The notes below the pieces were generated by a model, which was not told the DNA's origin, ran no database searches, and saw nothing but the letters and a program-made list of their open reading frames with translations. A DNA stretch of 37,288 bases from Acidobacteria bacterium 13_2_20CM_57_17 (lineage in GTDB: Bacteria; Acidobacteriota; Terriglobia; Acidiferrales; UBA7541). Of this stretch, positions 17,402 through 28,387 are shown piece after piece. Each line of letters opens with the position of its first letter. Positions within the stretch are counted from its first letter, which is position 1. The translations under genes and the position numbers were made by a program. The stretch covers positions 1 to 37,288 of the forward strand of contig MNDE01000082.1 of NCBI GenBank assembly GCA_001914785.1. Direction: 5' to 3'.

Positions 17402-18397
17402 ATGGACTTCGGCATCACCATTAAGCCCGATATCTCAATAGACCGCATCCTCAGCCTCACGCGCCATGCCGAATCCTCCGGCTTCTCTTTCGGCTGGATT
17501 TTCGATTCTCACGTCATCTGGAAGGAGCCCTTCCCGCTCCTCACTCTGATGGCCTCCAACACCCAAAAAATGCGCCTCGGTACTTGCGTAACAAATCCAG
17601 CCGTCCGCGACGTCACCGTTTCCGCCAGCCTCTTCGCCACTTTGAATCTTGCCTCCCAAGGCCGAATGGAGCTAGGCATTGGCCGCGGCGACAGTTCCCG
17701 TCGCGTTCTCGGCAAGAAGCCCACCACGCTCGAAAACCTCGAGGAATTCGTCCGCATCTTCCGCAACTTGAATGCTGGCAAGACAGTTGACCTCGACGGC
17801 GTCTCCACAAAATTCCCTTGGGCCAGCGGCGAAATTCCCCGCGTCTGGGTTGCCGGCTATGGCCCCAAAGCCTTGCGCACTGCCGGTCGCATGGGCGACG
17901 GCGTGATTCTCCAGTTTGCCGATCCCGACCTGATCGACTGGTGTCTCGGCTTTGTTCGCGAAGGCGCCAAGGAAGCCGGCCGCGACTTCAGCAAAATCGA
18001 AGTGATGGCCGCCGCCCCCGTTTGGCCCTCGGGCGATCTGAAAACCGCGCGCGAACACGTTCGCTGGTTTCCCGCCCTCGTTTCCAATCACGTATTGGAC
18101 CTCATCTCCAAATACAAGCCGGAAGAACTGCCCCCGGCGCTGACCTCTTTCGTCAAAGACCGTGGCAAGTATGACTATCTGCACCACTGCGAAGTCGGCA
18201 GCGATAACGCCGAATTCGTCAGCGACGAAGTCGTCGACCGTTTCTGCATCATCGGCCCCATCGACGAGCACCGCAAAAAGCTCGACCGCCTCCGCAAAGT
18301 CGGCGTCACCCAATTCAACATCTACCTCATGTGTGGCGACGAAGAAAAAACTTTGGACGTGTATAAACGCGAAATCGTGCCCCACTACAACCACTGA
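17402..18397 (+). CDS. LLM-class flavin/F420-dependent oxidoreductase
   Basis: This 331-residue TIM-barrel protein belongs to the luciferase-like monooxygenase superfamily, close to the F420-dependent methylene-H4MPT reductase-like group (TIGR03842-like in length and pattern). Typical blocks are MDFGITIKPD at the start, TQKMRLGTCVTNPAVRD, GRMELGIGRGDSSRR, and VWVAGYGPKALRTAGRMGDG. Superfamily members use FMN or F420 for reduction or monooxygenation. The substrate is not known for this group. It sits 100 nt after the NCS1 gene and upstream of a dihydropyrimidinase; a redox step on a pyrimidine or hydantoin ring is the natural guess. ATG 17402 is preceded by GGGAGGAG (17383-17390). Cofactor choice cannot be read from the sequence alone. 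Confidence 0.85.
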   Translation: MDFGITIKPDISIDRILSLTRHAESSGFSFGWIFDSHVIWKEPFPLLTLMASNTQKMRLGTCVTNPAVRDVTVSASLFATLNLASQGRMELGIGRGDSSRRVLGKKPTTLENLEEFVRIFRNLNAGKTVDLDGVSTKFPWASGEIPRVWVAGYGPKALRTAGRMGDGVILQFADPDLIDWCLGFVREGAKEAGRDFSKIEVMAAAPVWPSGDLKTAREHVRWFPALVSNHVLDLISKYKPEELPPALTSFVKDRGKYDYLHHCEVGSDNAEFVSDEVVDRFCIIGPIDEHRKKLDRLRKVGVTQFNIYLMCGDEEKTLDVYKREIVPHYNH

Positions 18398-18718
18398 CTA
18401 CTCCAGCGCCTCATTCCCTTAACTTTTTTCTTGACATTTTCTCAATTTTAGATATACTGCATTTGTAGATTACTAGCTATGGACTGCGGAAGCCTGCTCC
18501 CGCTTTTCCTTTTTGAGCCGCAATTTCCGCTCGTGTGCTCTGAAACAACCAAAAACCCGTCCTTTAGAATCAATCACTTACGAATTGCTTTTTCTGTAAG
18601 TCTTTTCTTTTGATATTCATGCAAAATGATGGGGGGTGGGGGGATGCATGGTTTCATCCCTTCCCATTTGCTTCCGAGTTAATCAGAATCTGTTCCCGCT
18701 TCAGCAGAGGACTTGCAC
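18398..18718 (+). promoter_or_regulatory. Promoter plus long structured leader of the dihydropyrimidinase gene
   Basis: This AT-richer gap holds a strong promoter, then about 250 nt of untranslated leader. Within it I see a hairpin (18486-18503, GCGG/CCGC plus AGC/GCT) followed by TTTTCCTTTTT, like a terminator or attenuator. There is a 44-codon open frame from ATG 18480, a CTTAC/GTAAG pair near 18580-18600, a G6-T-G6 run (18631-18643) and a GGGATG/CATCCC hairpin (18641-18660). AGAGG (18706-18710) is the ribosome-binding site. No known riboswitch class is recognised. Confidence 0.5.
18431..18458 (+). promoter_or_regulatory. Near-consensus sigma70 promoter
   Basis: TTGACA (18431-18436), a spacer of 16 nt, and TATACT (18453-18458). 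The -35 box is perfect and the -10 box has one mismatch. Transcription should start near 18465, well upstream of the dihydropyrimidinase ATG at 18719. Confidence 0.75.
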
Positions 18719-20110
18719 ATGCGCTTTGACACCGTAATTCGCAACGGCACGGTCGTGACTGCCACAGACACCTCCCTCGCTGACGTCGGCATCGCGGGCG
18801 ACAAGGTCACTGCCATCGCCGCTCAGCTTCCAGCGGAAAACGCCACGCGCATCGTTGATGCCTCCGGCTGCCTCGTCATTCCCGGCGGCATCGACGTGCA
18901 CACGCACCTCGACATGCCCTTCGGCGGCACGACCAGCGCCGACGATTTCCAGACTGGCACCATCGCCGCCGCGTTCGGCGGTACCACCACGCTCATCGAT
19001 TTCGCCATCCAGTACAAAGGCCAAACCCTCCGCCAGGCCTTTGACACTTGGATGAAAAAGGCCTATGACAAAGCCGTCACCGACTACGCTTTCCACTGCA
19101 TCATCACCGACCTCGGCTCCGCCCAGCTTGAGGAAATGGGCCAGCTTATTCGCGAAGGCATTACCAGCTTCAAGCTCTTCATGGCCTACCCGGGCGTCTT
19201 CATGCTCGATGACGCCACCATCTTCAAGGCCATGCGTCAGGCAGCAAAACACAGCGGCCTCATTTGCATGCACGCAGAAAACGGCGGCGCCATCGACGTC
19301 ATCGTTCAGCAAGCCCTCGCCGAAGGGAAACGCGCGCCGAAGTATCACGCGCTCACCCGCCCCACCACCGCTGAAGCCGAAGCCACTTCCCGCGCCATCG
19401 CCCTCGCGGAAATGGCCGGAGCGCCCGTTTACATCGTCCATCTCTCCTGCAACGACGCACTCGAAAAAGTCCGCGAAGCCCGCGACCGCGGCCTTCCCGC
19501 CTACGCCGAAACCTGTCCGCAATACTTGTATCTCTCTCTCGAAAATATGGACGCGCCCGGATTTGAAAGCGCCAAATACGTTTTCACTCCGCCGCTCCGC
19601 GAAAAGTGGAATCAGGAAAAACTCTGGCAGGGCCTCGCCAAAGACACGTTGCAAGTCGTCTCCACCGACCACTGTCCCTTCTGCTTCAAGGAGCAGAAGG
19701 AACTCGGGAAGGACGACTTCACCAAAATTCCCAACGGCGGCCCTGGCATCGAGCACCGCTTAAGCCTCGTCTATACCGGCGGCGTCCACGGCAAGCATTT
19801 TTCGCCCAATCGTTTTGTCCAGCTCGTTGCAACCGCACCGGCAAAACTCTTCGGCCTCTACCCGCGCAAAGGCACCATCGCCGTCGGCTCCGATGCCGAC
19901 CTGGTCATCTTCGATCCCAATCACGAGGAAGTCATCAGCGCCAAGACCCACCACATGCGCGTGGATTATTCCATGTTCGAGGGCATCAAGATCAAAGGCG
20001 CGCCCAAAACCGTTTTCTCCCGCGGCCGCACCGTCATCGAGTCCGGCAAATTCGTCGGCCGCCCCGGCGCAGGCCAATTCCTCCGCCGCCAAACCTACGC
20101 TGGCTTATAG
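18719..20110 (+). CDS. hydA: Dihydropyrimidinase / D-hydantoinase
   Basis: This 463-residue amidohydrolase has the full dinuclear metal site of the cyclic-imide hydrolases: H61 and H63 in GGIDVHTHLDMPFGG, carboxylatable K152 in ITSFKLFMAYPG, H185 in CMHAENG, H241 in YIVHLSCND and D317 in STDHCPF. The Tyr in FMAYPG and the Asn in KIPNGGPGIEHR are substrate-side residues of the family. It opens dihydrouracil or 5-substituted hydantoins to N-carbamoyl amino acids, the substrate of the upstream amidase. ATG 18719 is preferred over TTG 18713 because AGAGG lies 8 nt upstream. Unlike its upstream neighbours it has its own promoter and leader. Its stop is only 6 nt from the stop of the opposing rhomboid gene. 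Confidence 0.93.
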   Translation: MRFDTVIRNGTVVTATDTSLADVGIAGDKVTAIAAQLPAENATRIVDASGCLVIPGGIDVHTHLDMPFGGTTSADDFQTGTIAAAFGGTTTLIDFAIQYKGQTLRQAFDTWMKKAYDKAVTDYAFHCIITDLGSAQLEEMGQLIREGITSFKLFMAYPGVFMLDDATIFKAMRQAAKHSGLICMHAENGGAIDVIVQQALAEGKRAPKYHALTRPTTAEAEATSRAIALAEMAGAPVYIVHLSCNDALEKVREARDRGLPAYAETCPQYLYLSLENMDAPGFESAKYVFTPPLREKWNQEKLWQGLAKDTLQVVSTDHCPFCFKEQKELGKDDFTKIPNGGPGIEHRLSLVYTGGVHGKHFSPNRFVQLVATAPAKLFGLYPRKGTIAVGSDADLVIFDPNHEEVISAKTHHMRVDYSMFEGIKIKGAPKTVFSRGRTVIESGKFVGRPGAGQFLRRQTYAGL

Positions 20111-20116
20111 CGATGT

Positions 20117-21019
20117 TTAGTGCTTGTTCTCGACAGCTTGTGAGTACGTCTGGTTATTCGGATCCAGCTCATGTGCTCTCTGGTAGGCGGCCATCGCCGC
20201 AGGCATGTTGCCCATCCGGTGGTAGGCGATTCCCAAGTCGAACCAGTAGGAGGATTCCTTCGGCTGAAGTCTGGCTGCATCACGCAACCATCGAGCGGCT
20301 TCCTCATTTTTGTCGGCGAGCAGGGCGTCGTAACCCCATTTCCCTTCCTCGAAACCAACCTTGCCTGAAAGGTTGATAGTCGGTCGGCCAAGCGTGGCCC
20401 CCCATAACCCGAATATATCGATTACAGCGATGGTGCCGCCTATTAGCAAGCGGCGACTGGGTTGCGTGATGGCAAAACCAACTAGGGCACCAAGGACAGC
20501 GCCTGCGCCATGTGCAACGTTTGCGACGGCAAAGGTGTGCGTGATAGTCGTAATAATGCAAATCACAAACCATCCAATGAAGAGGTTCACCGTCCTTCGG
20601 TCAATTGCCCCGCGAAAGCGCTCGTCACGGTCGGAAACGACGCACAATAGGCCAAAAAGGCCGTATCCCACTCCGGACAGCCCAACGCCGCCTCGATCGA
20701 ATGCAAAATCCAAAGAGTTGCTTCCCACCGCAAGGAATAAGAAGAGTAAAAGGGTCTTCCCATGTCCGTAGGTTCGCTCAACGGGAGTTCCAAGAACCCA
20801 CAGCCAATAAAGGTTGAACGTAAGATGCAGAATATCAAGATGGGGAAGGATGCTGGTCACAAGCCGCCAAAGCTGCCCGCGACGAATCTCAGCATTCTCG
20901 AAGAATGGCGTGATGTCTACCTTGGCCCACCAAGCAATGGTTACGACAACCGCCAAAGCTCCAAAGCCAACAACAACGGGGTATTTTGGAATTTCGGTCC
21001 ATTTGGGGATAGTGGCCAT
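20117..21019 (-). CDS. Rhomboid intramembrane serine protease with C-terminal TPRs
   Basis: This 300-residue protein has a six-helix rhomboid core followed by TPRs. Catalytic Ser115 is in GVGLSGVGYG and His170 in ANVAHGAGAVLG, and the helix-2 motif HLTFNLYWLW supplies the conserved His/Asn of the oxyanion region. After the last helix (about 190-210) the C-terminal 75 residues contain two TPR-like units, EAARWLRDAARLQP and SYWFDLGIAYHRMGNMPAAM, probably in the cytoplasm. Rhomboids cleave transmembrane substrates; the TPRs may recruit a partner. I choose ATG 21019 with GGAG 5 nt upstream; a GTG at 21061 would add 14 unconvincing residues. It converges tail to tail with hydA. Confidence 0.85.
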   Translation of the reverse strand: MATIPKWTEIPKYPVVVGFGALAVVVTIAWWAKVDITPFFENAEIRRGQLWRLVTSILPHLDILHLTFNLYWLWVLGTPVERTYGHGKTLLLFLFLAVGSNSLDFAFDRGGVGLSGVGYGLFGLLCVVSDRDERFRGAIDRRTVNLFIGWFVICIITTITHTFAVANVAHGAGAVLGALVGFAITQPSRRLLIGGTIAVIDIFGLWGATLGRPTINLSGKVGFEEGKWGYDALLADKNEEAARWLRDAARLQPKESSYWFDLGIAYHRMGNMPAAMAAYQRAHELDPNNQTYSQAVENKH

Positions 21020-21162
21020 AATCACTCCGACTTTTGCTTGTCTTGCAAGGAACGCGGACACCTTCTTTCAGCAGAGTATTTTTTGAGATTATCAGGCTAG
21101 TCCCCTGAGACAACTGACAGAACTTCCATGAATTCGTAACAGTAATTGCTAAACGGCTGTTC

Positions 21163-21192
21163 TTGACGCTTTTCTTTCCCTCCTGCTATTGT
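21163..21192 (+). promoter_or_regulatory. Possible promoter of uvrA
   Basis: TTGACG (21163-21168) and TATTGT (21187-21192) with an 18 nt spacer. It would give a leader of about 60 nt before the uvrA ATG. No LexA-type palindrome is obvious around it. Confidence 0.4.
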
Positions 21193-21261
21193 GAGAAGTT
21201 ATCTTGGGCTTAGTGTACCTACTGAGCGCCGGGGCTCCTGTGGAGGGAGCGTTTCTGACTC

Positions 21262-24112
<2,851 letters not shown>

Positions 24113-24129
<17 letters not shown>

Positions 24130-24238
24130 CTGGCGCGCCGTAGCATCGGTCCTCTTTTCCTCGATCGTGGCGTGTCTACTGGGACTGGGAGGATTTCTTG
24201 GAGGCTCGTACGTCCGGAGCCATTGCGGCCCGCCATGA
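24113..24238 (+). CDS. Possible 41-residue membrane peptide overlapping the uvrA end
   Basis: An open frame in another phase begins inside the last codons of uvrA (17 nt overlap). Its product has a basic N-terminus (MATRNSWR), one hydrophobic Gly-rich segment (about residues 9-34, [19 protein letters not shown]) and a short tail ending HCGPP. It has no clear ribosome-binding site and could rely on translational coupling. It might equally be the surviving N-terminus of a lost membrane or exported protein. I know no family for it. Confidence 0.3.
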
Positions 24239-24457
24239 GGTGACCCTGATGAAAGTGATGCTTACTCTTGCGGGCTTCTGGTTGGCGGGGCTATTGCGAT
24301 TGCCGGGAGTACATTGTCCTTGTGGAAATTTTGGCCCGGGGCCTCGCTCGCGGAAATCATCATTAACCGGCGGTGAAATTGGCGGAGCATGATCCACTCC
24401 TCAGTCTCGCCTTCGCTTGGTATTACGAACCGTGCGGGTTAGAGTATCCCCTACTCC
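24130..24457. other. Gap between uvrA and the deoxyhypusine-synthase-like gene
   Basis: About 330 bases hold only the two small open frames described separately. A weak promoter-like pair, TTGGTA (about 24418) and TAGAGT (about 24441), stands just before the next gene and would give almost no leader. No clear terminator follows uvrA. Confidence 0.4.
24249..24392 (+). CDS. Possible 47-residue small protein
   Basis: An open frame with a good ribosome-binding site: AGGTGA at 24238-24243, 5 nt before the ATG. The product starts [16 protein letters not shown] (short hydrophobic segment), then has [10 protein letters not shown] and a basic, Ser-rich tail. It has no recognised family. It may be a genuine small membrane-associated protein or chance. 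Confidence 0.3.
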   Translation: MKVMLTLAGFWLAGLLRLPGVHCPCGNFGPGPRSRKSSLTGGEIGGA

Positions 24458-25462
24458 ATGAGCAACTATTCCATCCAGCCTCTGTCTCTTGGCGCGGTGC
24501 GTACCTATCCGCTCGCTTCGCGCAAAAGCAAAGTCAGTGTCCGCGATTTCGCGAAACCGTCCGGCACGAACAGCTCCCTCACAAAATTTCTCGATTCACT
24601 GCCGGACATTCTTACGGGAGAAGATCTACGCAATCTCCTCAGCGCGATTCATATTGCACGCAAACAGCGGAAAGCCATTCTCTGGGGGATCGGCGGGCAC
24701 GTCATCAAAGTCGGCCTCGGCCCTGTCCTGATCGATCTGATGAAACGCGGATTCGTCTCCGGAATCGCCATGAACGGCGCGGCGCTTATCCATGATTTTG
24801 AAATTGCGCTCGCCGGAAACACTTCCGAAGATGTAGAAGCCGGTCTTGGCGACGGCCAATTCGGCATGGCCGAAGAAACAGGAGAATATCTGAACGAAAT
24901 CGCCAAACTTGCTCACCGCATTCGGATTGGCTACGGGGAAGCTGCCGGGCAATTTCTTTCCAGCGGCGTCATCGAAGTGAAACACGCCGATTTCAGCGTC
25001 CTCGCCGTGGCGTACAAACACCGCATCCCCGTGACGATTCACCTGGCCATCGGCACGGACATCCCGCACATGCATCCAGCGGCTAACGGCGCGGCGCTGG
25101 GCGATGCCACGCATCACGATTTCCGTTTGTTCTGCGCGCTTTTGCAGCTGATGCATCCTGGAGGCGTTTATCTAAATTGGGGTTCCGCGGTTCTTCTGCC
25201 CGAGGTTTTTCTGAAAGCGATTTCCGTGGTGCGCAATCTCGGCATTCCACTCCGCCCTATTACCACTGCGAACTTCGACTTTATCCAGCACTACCGTCCG
25301 TTGCAGAATGTAGTGAAGCGCCCCACCGCGGCGGCCGGCGGACGCAGCGGACCTGAATCGCACGGCTACGCCATTACCGGCCACCACGAGTTGCTTATGC
25401 CGCTCGTCGCCGCCGCGTTGGCTGCCGGCTGGCCCAAGAAACGCAGAACGGGGAAACGATGA
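24458..25462 (+). CDS. Deoxyhypusine-synthase-like protein
   Basis: This 334-residue protein matches a bacterial group that databases usually label deoxyhypusine synthase family or hypothetical. Blocks I recognise are AILWGIGGHVIKVGLGPVLI, AMNGAALIHDFEIALAG, TSEDVEAGLGDGQFGMAEET, and IGTDIPHMHP, in a Rossmann-like NAD-binding pattern. The C-terminal third (NRP-like VKRPTAAAG, ITGHHELLMPL) lacks the active-site Lys block of eukaryotic DHS. Bacteria lack eIF5A, so the real reaction is unknown; polyamine or other NAD-linked chemistry is possible. The stop overlaps the CPBP protease start by 4 nt. The start codon has no clear ribosome-binding site. Confidence 0.6.
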   Translation: MSNYSIQPLSLGAVRTYPLASRKSKVSVRDFAKPSGTNSSLTKFLDSLPDILTGEDLRNLLSAIHIARKQRKAILWGIGGHVIKVGLGPVLIDLMKRGFVSGIAMNGAALIHDFEIALAGNTSEDVEAGLGDGQFGMAEETGEYLNEIAKLAHRIRIGYGEAAGQFLSSGVIEVKHADFSVLAVAYKHRIPVTIHLAIGTDIPHMHPAANGAALGDATHHDFRLFCALLQLMHPGGVYLNWGSAVLLPEVFLKAISVVRNLGIPLRPITTANFDFIQHYRPLQNVVKRPTAAAGGRSGPESHGYAITGHHELLMPLVAAALAAGWPKKRRTGKR

Positions 25463-26445
25463 GCCACTCTGAAGACGATCCGCCGAAGCCGCTAGAGCCG
25501 AATTTCGACTCGGAGCCCTTGAGCAGCGATAGGTCCGCATCATCTTCCGCAGAGCCCGTCTCTGAATTTCTTGGTGGCGACCCCATCTCTTTTGCGGCCG
25601 CCACTCCTTGTAAAGCAAAGCCTCTTCTGCCTGAAGACCTGTGCATCTCTTGGTCCTGGGCACATCTCATTGTGTTCTTGGTTTTCGGCTTTGGCAGCCT
25701 GCTGATTGTGCAAGTCGGCGCCGTATTGCTGCTCTCCGCTAACAAGCACCTCACGCAAAAACAACTGCAGCAGATGATCGAGTCCAAGCCGCAATTCCTG
25801 GTCGGCACAAACGTTCTCTGGTACGCATTGCTTTTTCTTTTTCTCTACATGACTCTCGCGGTCCTGCGCGGCCTTCCCTTTTGGCGTTCTCTCGGCTGGA
25901 AGAGACTCAGGTCCGATCCCTCTACTGGCAAGGGCAACCCGTGGATGTATTTCCTTTCCGGCTGCGGCTTGGCCATTTTCGTGGCCTTAGCCAGCTCGCG
26001 CGTCAAGAACGTGGATCACGTTCCCATTCAGCAGCTCTTCAAGAGCCGCACCGGCGCCATGCTGCTCATGGCCATGGCGGTTTTCGTCGCTCCACTGGTC
26101 GAAGAAACGGTTTTCCGCGGTTACCTGTACCCGCTTTTCGCCAGTAAATTTTCGGGCCTTGCGCAAAATGCTGGGGCCGATCCTCCCGGCGCCATCCGGT
26201 TCGGCACTTTTGTCGGCATTGTTATCACTGGAACCTTGTTTGGCCTCATGCACGGCGCACAACTCGGATGGACCTGGGGCCTTGTGGGCCTCCTGACTCT
26301 CGTCGGCATTATCTTCACGTTTGCACGGGCCTGGACCGGAACGGTTCTCGCGAGTTTTCTCCTTCACCTCGGCTACAATTCTATGATCGCCATCACCTCG
26401 ATCATCGCGACCAAGGGCTTCACGCAGATGCCTCCGAGCCCCTGA
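25459..26445 (+). CDS. CPBP-family intramembrane metalloprotease
   Basis: This 328-residue protein has a hydrophilic N-terminus of about 65 residues rich in Ser, Glu and Pro, then about seven to eight membrane helices. The CPBP (CAAX protease/Abi) motifs are complete: E215-E216-T-V-F-R220 in motif 1, H265 in FGLMHGAQ, and H303 with N307 in HLGYNSM. Such proteases cleave near the membrane; bacterial roles include bacteriocin self-protection and protein maturation, but the substrate here is unknown. The start overlaps the upstream stop (ATGA), so the two proteins may be made together. Confidence 0.85.
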   Translation: MSHSEDDPPKPLEPNFDSEPLSSDRSASSSAEPVSEFLGGDPISFAAATPCKAKPLLPEDLCISWSWAHLIVFLVFGFGSLLIVQVGAVLLLSANKHLTQKQLQQMIESKPQFLVGTNVLWYALLFLFLYMTLAVLRGLPFWRSLGWKRLRSDPSTGKGNPWMYFLSGCGLAIFVALASSRVKNVDHVPIQQLFKSRTGAMLLMAMAVFVAPLVEETVFRGYLYPLFASKFSGLAQNAGADPPGAIRFGTFVGIVITGTLFGLMHGAQLGWTWGLVGLLTLVGIIFTFARAWTGTVLASFLLHLGYNSMIAITSIIATKGFTQMPPSP

Positions 26446-26524
26446 ATTTGCACGATGGCGCAATTCGTTTTCGGCCCCGGCCTCCGCTACAATTGGAATT
26501 CGTGAGAACATCGAGCGCAAGCGC

Positions 26525-27598
26525 ATGTACGTAGCACAACCCATCAAATGGACGGAGCACGGCGTGGTCATGCTTGACCAGCGCCGCCTTCCCGCTGAAG
26601 AGATTAGCTACACCTACACGGATTACCGTGAAGTCGCCAAAGCTATTCGCGAAATGGTCATTCGCGGCGCTCCGGCGATTGGGGTGGCCGCCGCGATGGG
26701 CGTCGCCCTCGGCGTTCTGCATTCTTCGGCAAAATCCAAAGAAACACTGCAGAGAGAACTTGCAGAAGTCTGTGCGGCGCTCGCAGAAACTCGACCCACT
26801 GCTGTCGATCTCACCTGGGCGCTCGAGCGCATGTGTGTCCGCTTTGCTGAGCTCAGCAATGAAACCCCCGACATCGAAAAAATCAAAAAGGGCATGGTTG
26901 AAGAAGCAAAGCTAATCCATCACGAGAAAAAGTCCACGGATGAGGCAATCGGGCGCTTTGGAGCGGAATTCATGCCGCGCGAAGGCCAGGTGATGACGCA
27001 ATGCAACGCCGGCGCGCTCGCCACCGCTGGCATCGGCACGGCGCTCGGAGTGATTCGCGTGGCGTTCGAGCAGGGAAGAAAGCTCCACGTGCTTGTGCCT
27101 GAGACGCGGCCGTATCTTCAGGGCGCCCGCCTTACAGCGTGGGAATTACACAAAGGCGGAATTCCGCTCACGCTCATCACCGACAATATGGCAGGCCACT
27201 TTTTGAAATCAGGAAAAGTCGGCGCGATCGTTACTGGCGCGGACCGCATCGCCGCCAACGGCGATACCGCCAATAAGATCGGCACCTACCAGATCGCCGT
27301 ACTCGCCAAAGAAAATAATGTGCCGTTTTATATTGCCGCGCCCGTTTCTACTTTCGATTTATCCATACCGGATGGCGAGCATATTCCGATCGAAGAGCGT
27401 TCCGCCGATGAAGTCACGCATCTCCAGGGCGTTCGCATCGCGCCGGATGTTCACGCCGCGCATCCCGCCTTCGACGTTACTCCCGCCCGGTACATCGCGG
27501 CGATCTTTACGGAACGCGGTGTCGCCCGCGCGCCTTATATCGACTCGCTTCGCTCTCTCGCCGCTTCCCGCGACACTGTTGCCACCGCTCGCAGCTAA
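26525..27598 (+). CDS. mtnA: S-methyl-5-thioribose-1-phosphate isomerase
   Basis: This 357-residue protein is MtnA of methionine salvage, converting methylthioribose-1-phosphate to methylthioribulose-1-phosphate. Visible motifs are IRGAPAIGVAAAMG, TQCNAGALATAG with catalytic C160, and TGADRIAANGDTANKIGTY with catalytic D240; these positions match the B. subtilis enzyme numbering. The relationship to eIF2B-like proteins is a known cause of misannotation, but the full motif set favours MtnA. No other mtn gene lies nearby. A TACAAT (26488-26493) may be its -10 box. It converges with the PEGA gene, with 31 nt between stops. Confidence 0.93.
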   Translation: MYVAQPIKWTEHGVVMLDQRRLPAEEISYTYTDYREVAKAIREMVIRGAPAIGVAAAMGVALGVLHSSAKSKETLQRELAEVCAALAETRPTAVDLTWALERMCVRFAELSNETPDIEKIKKGMVEEAKLIHHEKKSTDEAIGRFGAEFMPREGQVMTQCNAGALATAGIGTALGVIRVAFEQGRKLHVLVPETRPYLQGARLTAWELHKGGIPLTLITDNMAGHFLKSGKVGAIVTGADRIAANGDTANKIGTYQIAVLAKENNVPFYIAAPVSTFDLSIPDGEHIPIEERSADEVTHLQGVRIAPDVHAAHPAFDVTPARYIAAIFTERGVARAPYIDSLRSLAASRDTVATARS

Positions 27599-27629
27599 TA
27601 GAGTCGCGATCCGTCGTGACTGGATTTTC

Positions 27630-28241
27630 CTACTCTTGTTTTATCGAAGCTCCGGCCTGCGTGATGCTTCCCTGCAGCAAGTCAGTTTTGATGGTCATTT
27701 TCTGATGCGCAAGCAGATTGACCTCTGTTTCGAAAGCTTGGTATCCGGCAAGAGCAATCTTGATGCGGTGTTTCCCGGGGCTGACGAGCATGCCGTGCCC
27801 CACGCCGCTGAATTCAGTGACGGTTCCGGCGAAAGCGTCATCCACAAAAACCGCAGCCCGGTCTGGAGTGACTTTTAGTTTGATGAGAGAAGTAACAGTT
27901 GGCAGGCGAGTCCGAGGGTCCTTCAGCATCACAACTTGCACCTCGGTTTTCTTGTGCGGTTCCACGACGACCTTCTTCGTGAAATCCGTATACCCTGCCT
28001 GACGAATGGCGATCTCGTGTTCGCCGGGCATAAGCAAGAGTTTCTTCTCAGCCTTCAGCTCATCGACGTAGCCTAGATATTGTCCATCGACCCAGACTCC
28101 GGATGTTTTATCGGCTTTAGTCTTTCCGACCAATTTCACCTCGCCCAGGACCTGGCTCTGAGCGTGGGCTGTGAAAGGGACAATCAGGAGGGACAACGCA
28201 AGGCAGAAAACCGCATTGCGCACTACGAATTGAATATTCAT
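27630..28241 (-). CDS. Exported protein with two PEGA domains
   Basis: This 203-residue protein has a signal peptide (VFCLALSLLIVPFTAHAQ) followed by two PEGA-like beta domains. The first holds GVWVDGQYLGYVDELK, LMPGEHEIAIRQAGYTDF and VEPHKKTEVQVVM. The second holds KVTPDRAAVFVDDAFAGTV, VSPGKHRIKIALAGYQAF and ending NLLAHQKMTIKTDL. PEGA domains are common on bacterial surface and envelope proteins and at the end of kinases; they seem to act in binding. The gene is on the same strand as the oligopeptidase downstream of it in transcription order, with a 146 nt gap. Function is unknown. Confidence 0.82.
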   Translation of the reverse strand: MNIQFVVRNAVFCLALSLLIVPFTAHAQSQVLGEVKLVGKTKADKTSGVWVDGQYLGYVDELKAEKKLLLMPGEHEIAIRQAGYTDFTKKVVVEPHKKTEVQVVMLKDPRTRLPTVTSLIKLKVTPDRAAVFVDDAFAGTVTEFSGVGHGMLVSPGKHRIKIALAGYQAFETEVNLLAHQKMTIKTDLLQGSITQAGASIKQE

Positions 28242-28387
28242 CCGCTACCCCCAGGAACGCGCTATCTGGAATTCTGAATCGCCTGGGTACGATTCAACTC
28301 CCCCTCGAACAGGGTGTAACCAGTATTCTAACCGCAAACCTGCGCAATCGGCGCGTTGTTTTATGCCTGGGGACTGACCGGCGGCAG

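Noticed and set aside
18631-18643. G-quadruplex in the G6-T-G6 run
   Set aside because: Only two G tracts with a single-base break exist, so a standard four-tract quadruplex with loops is not supported. It remains notable as a slippage-prone run.
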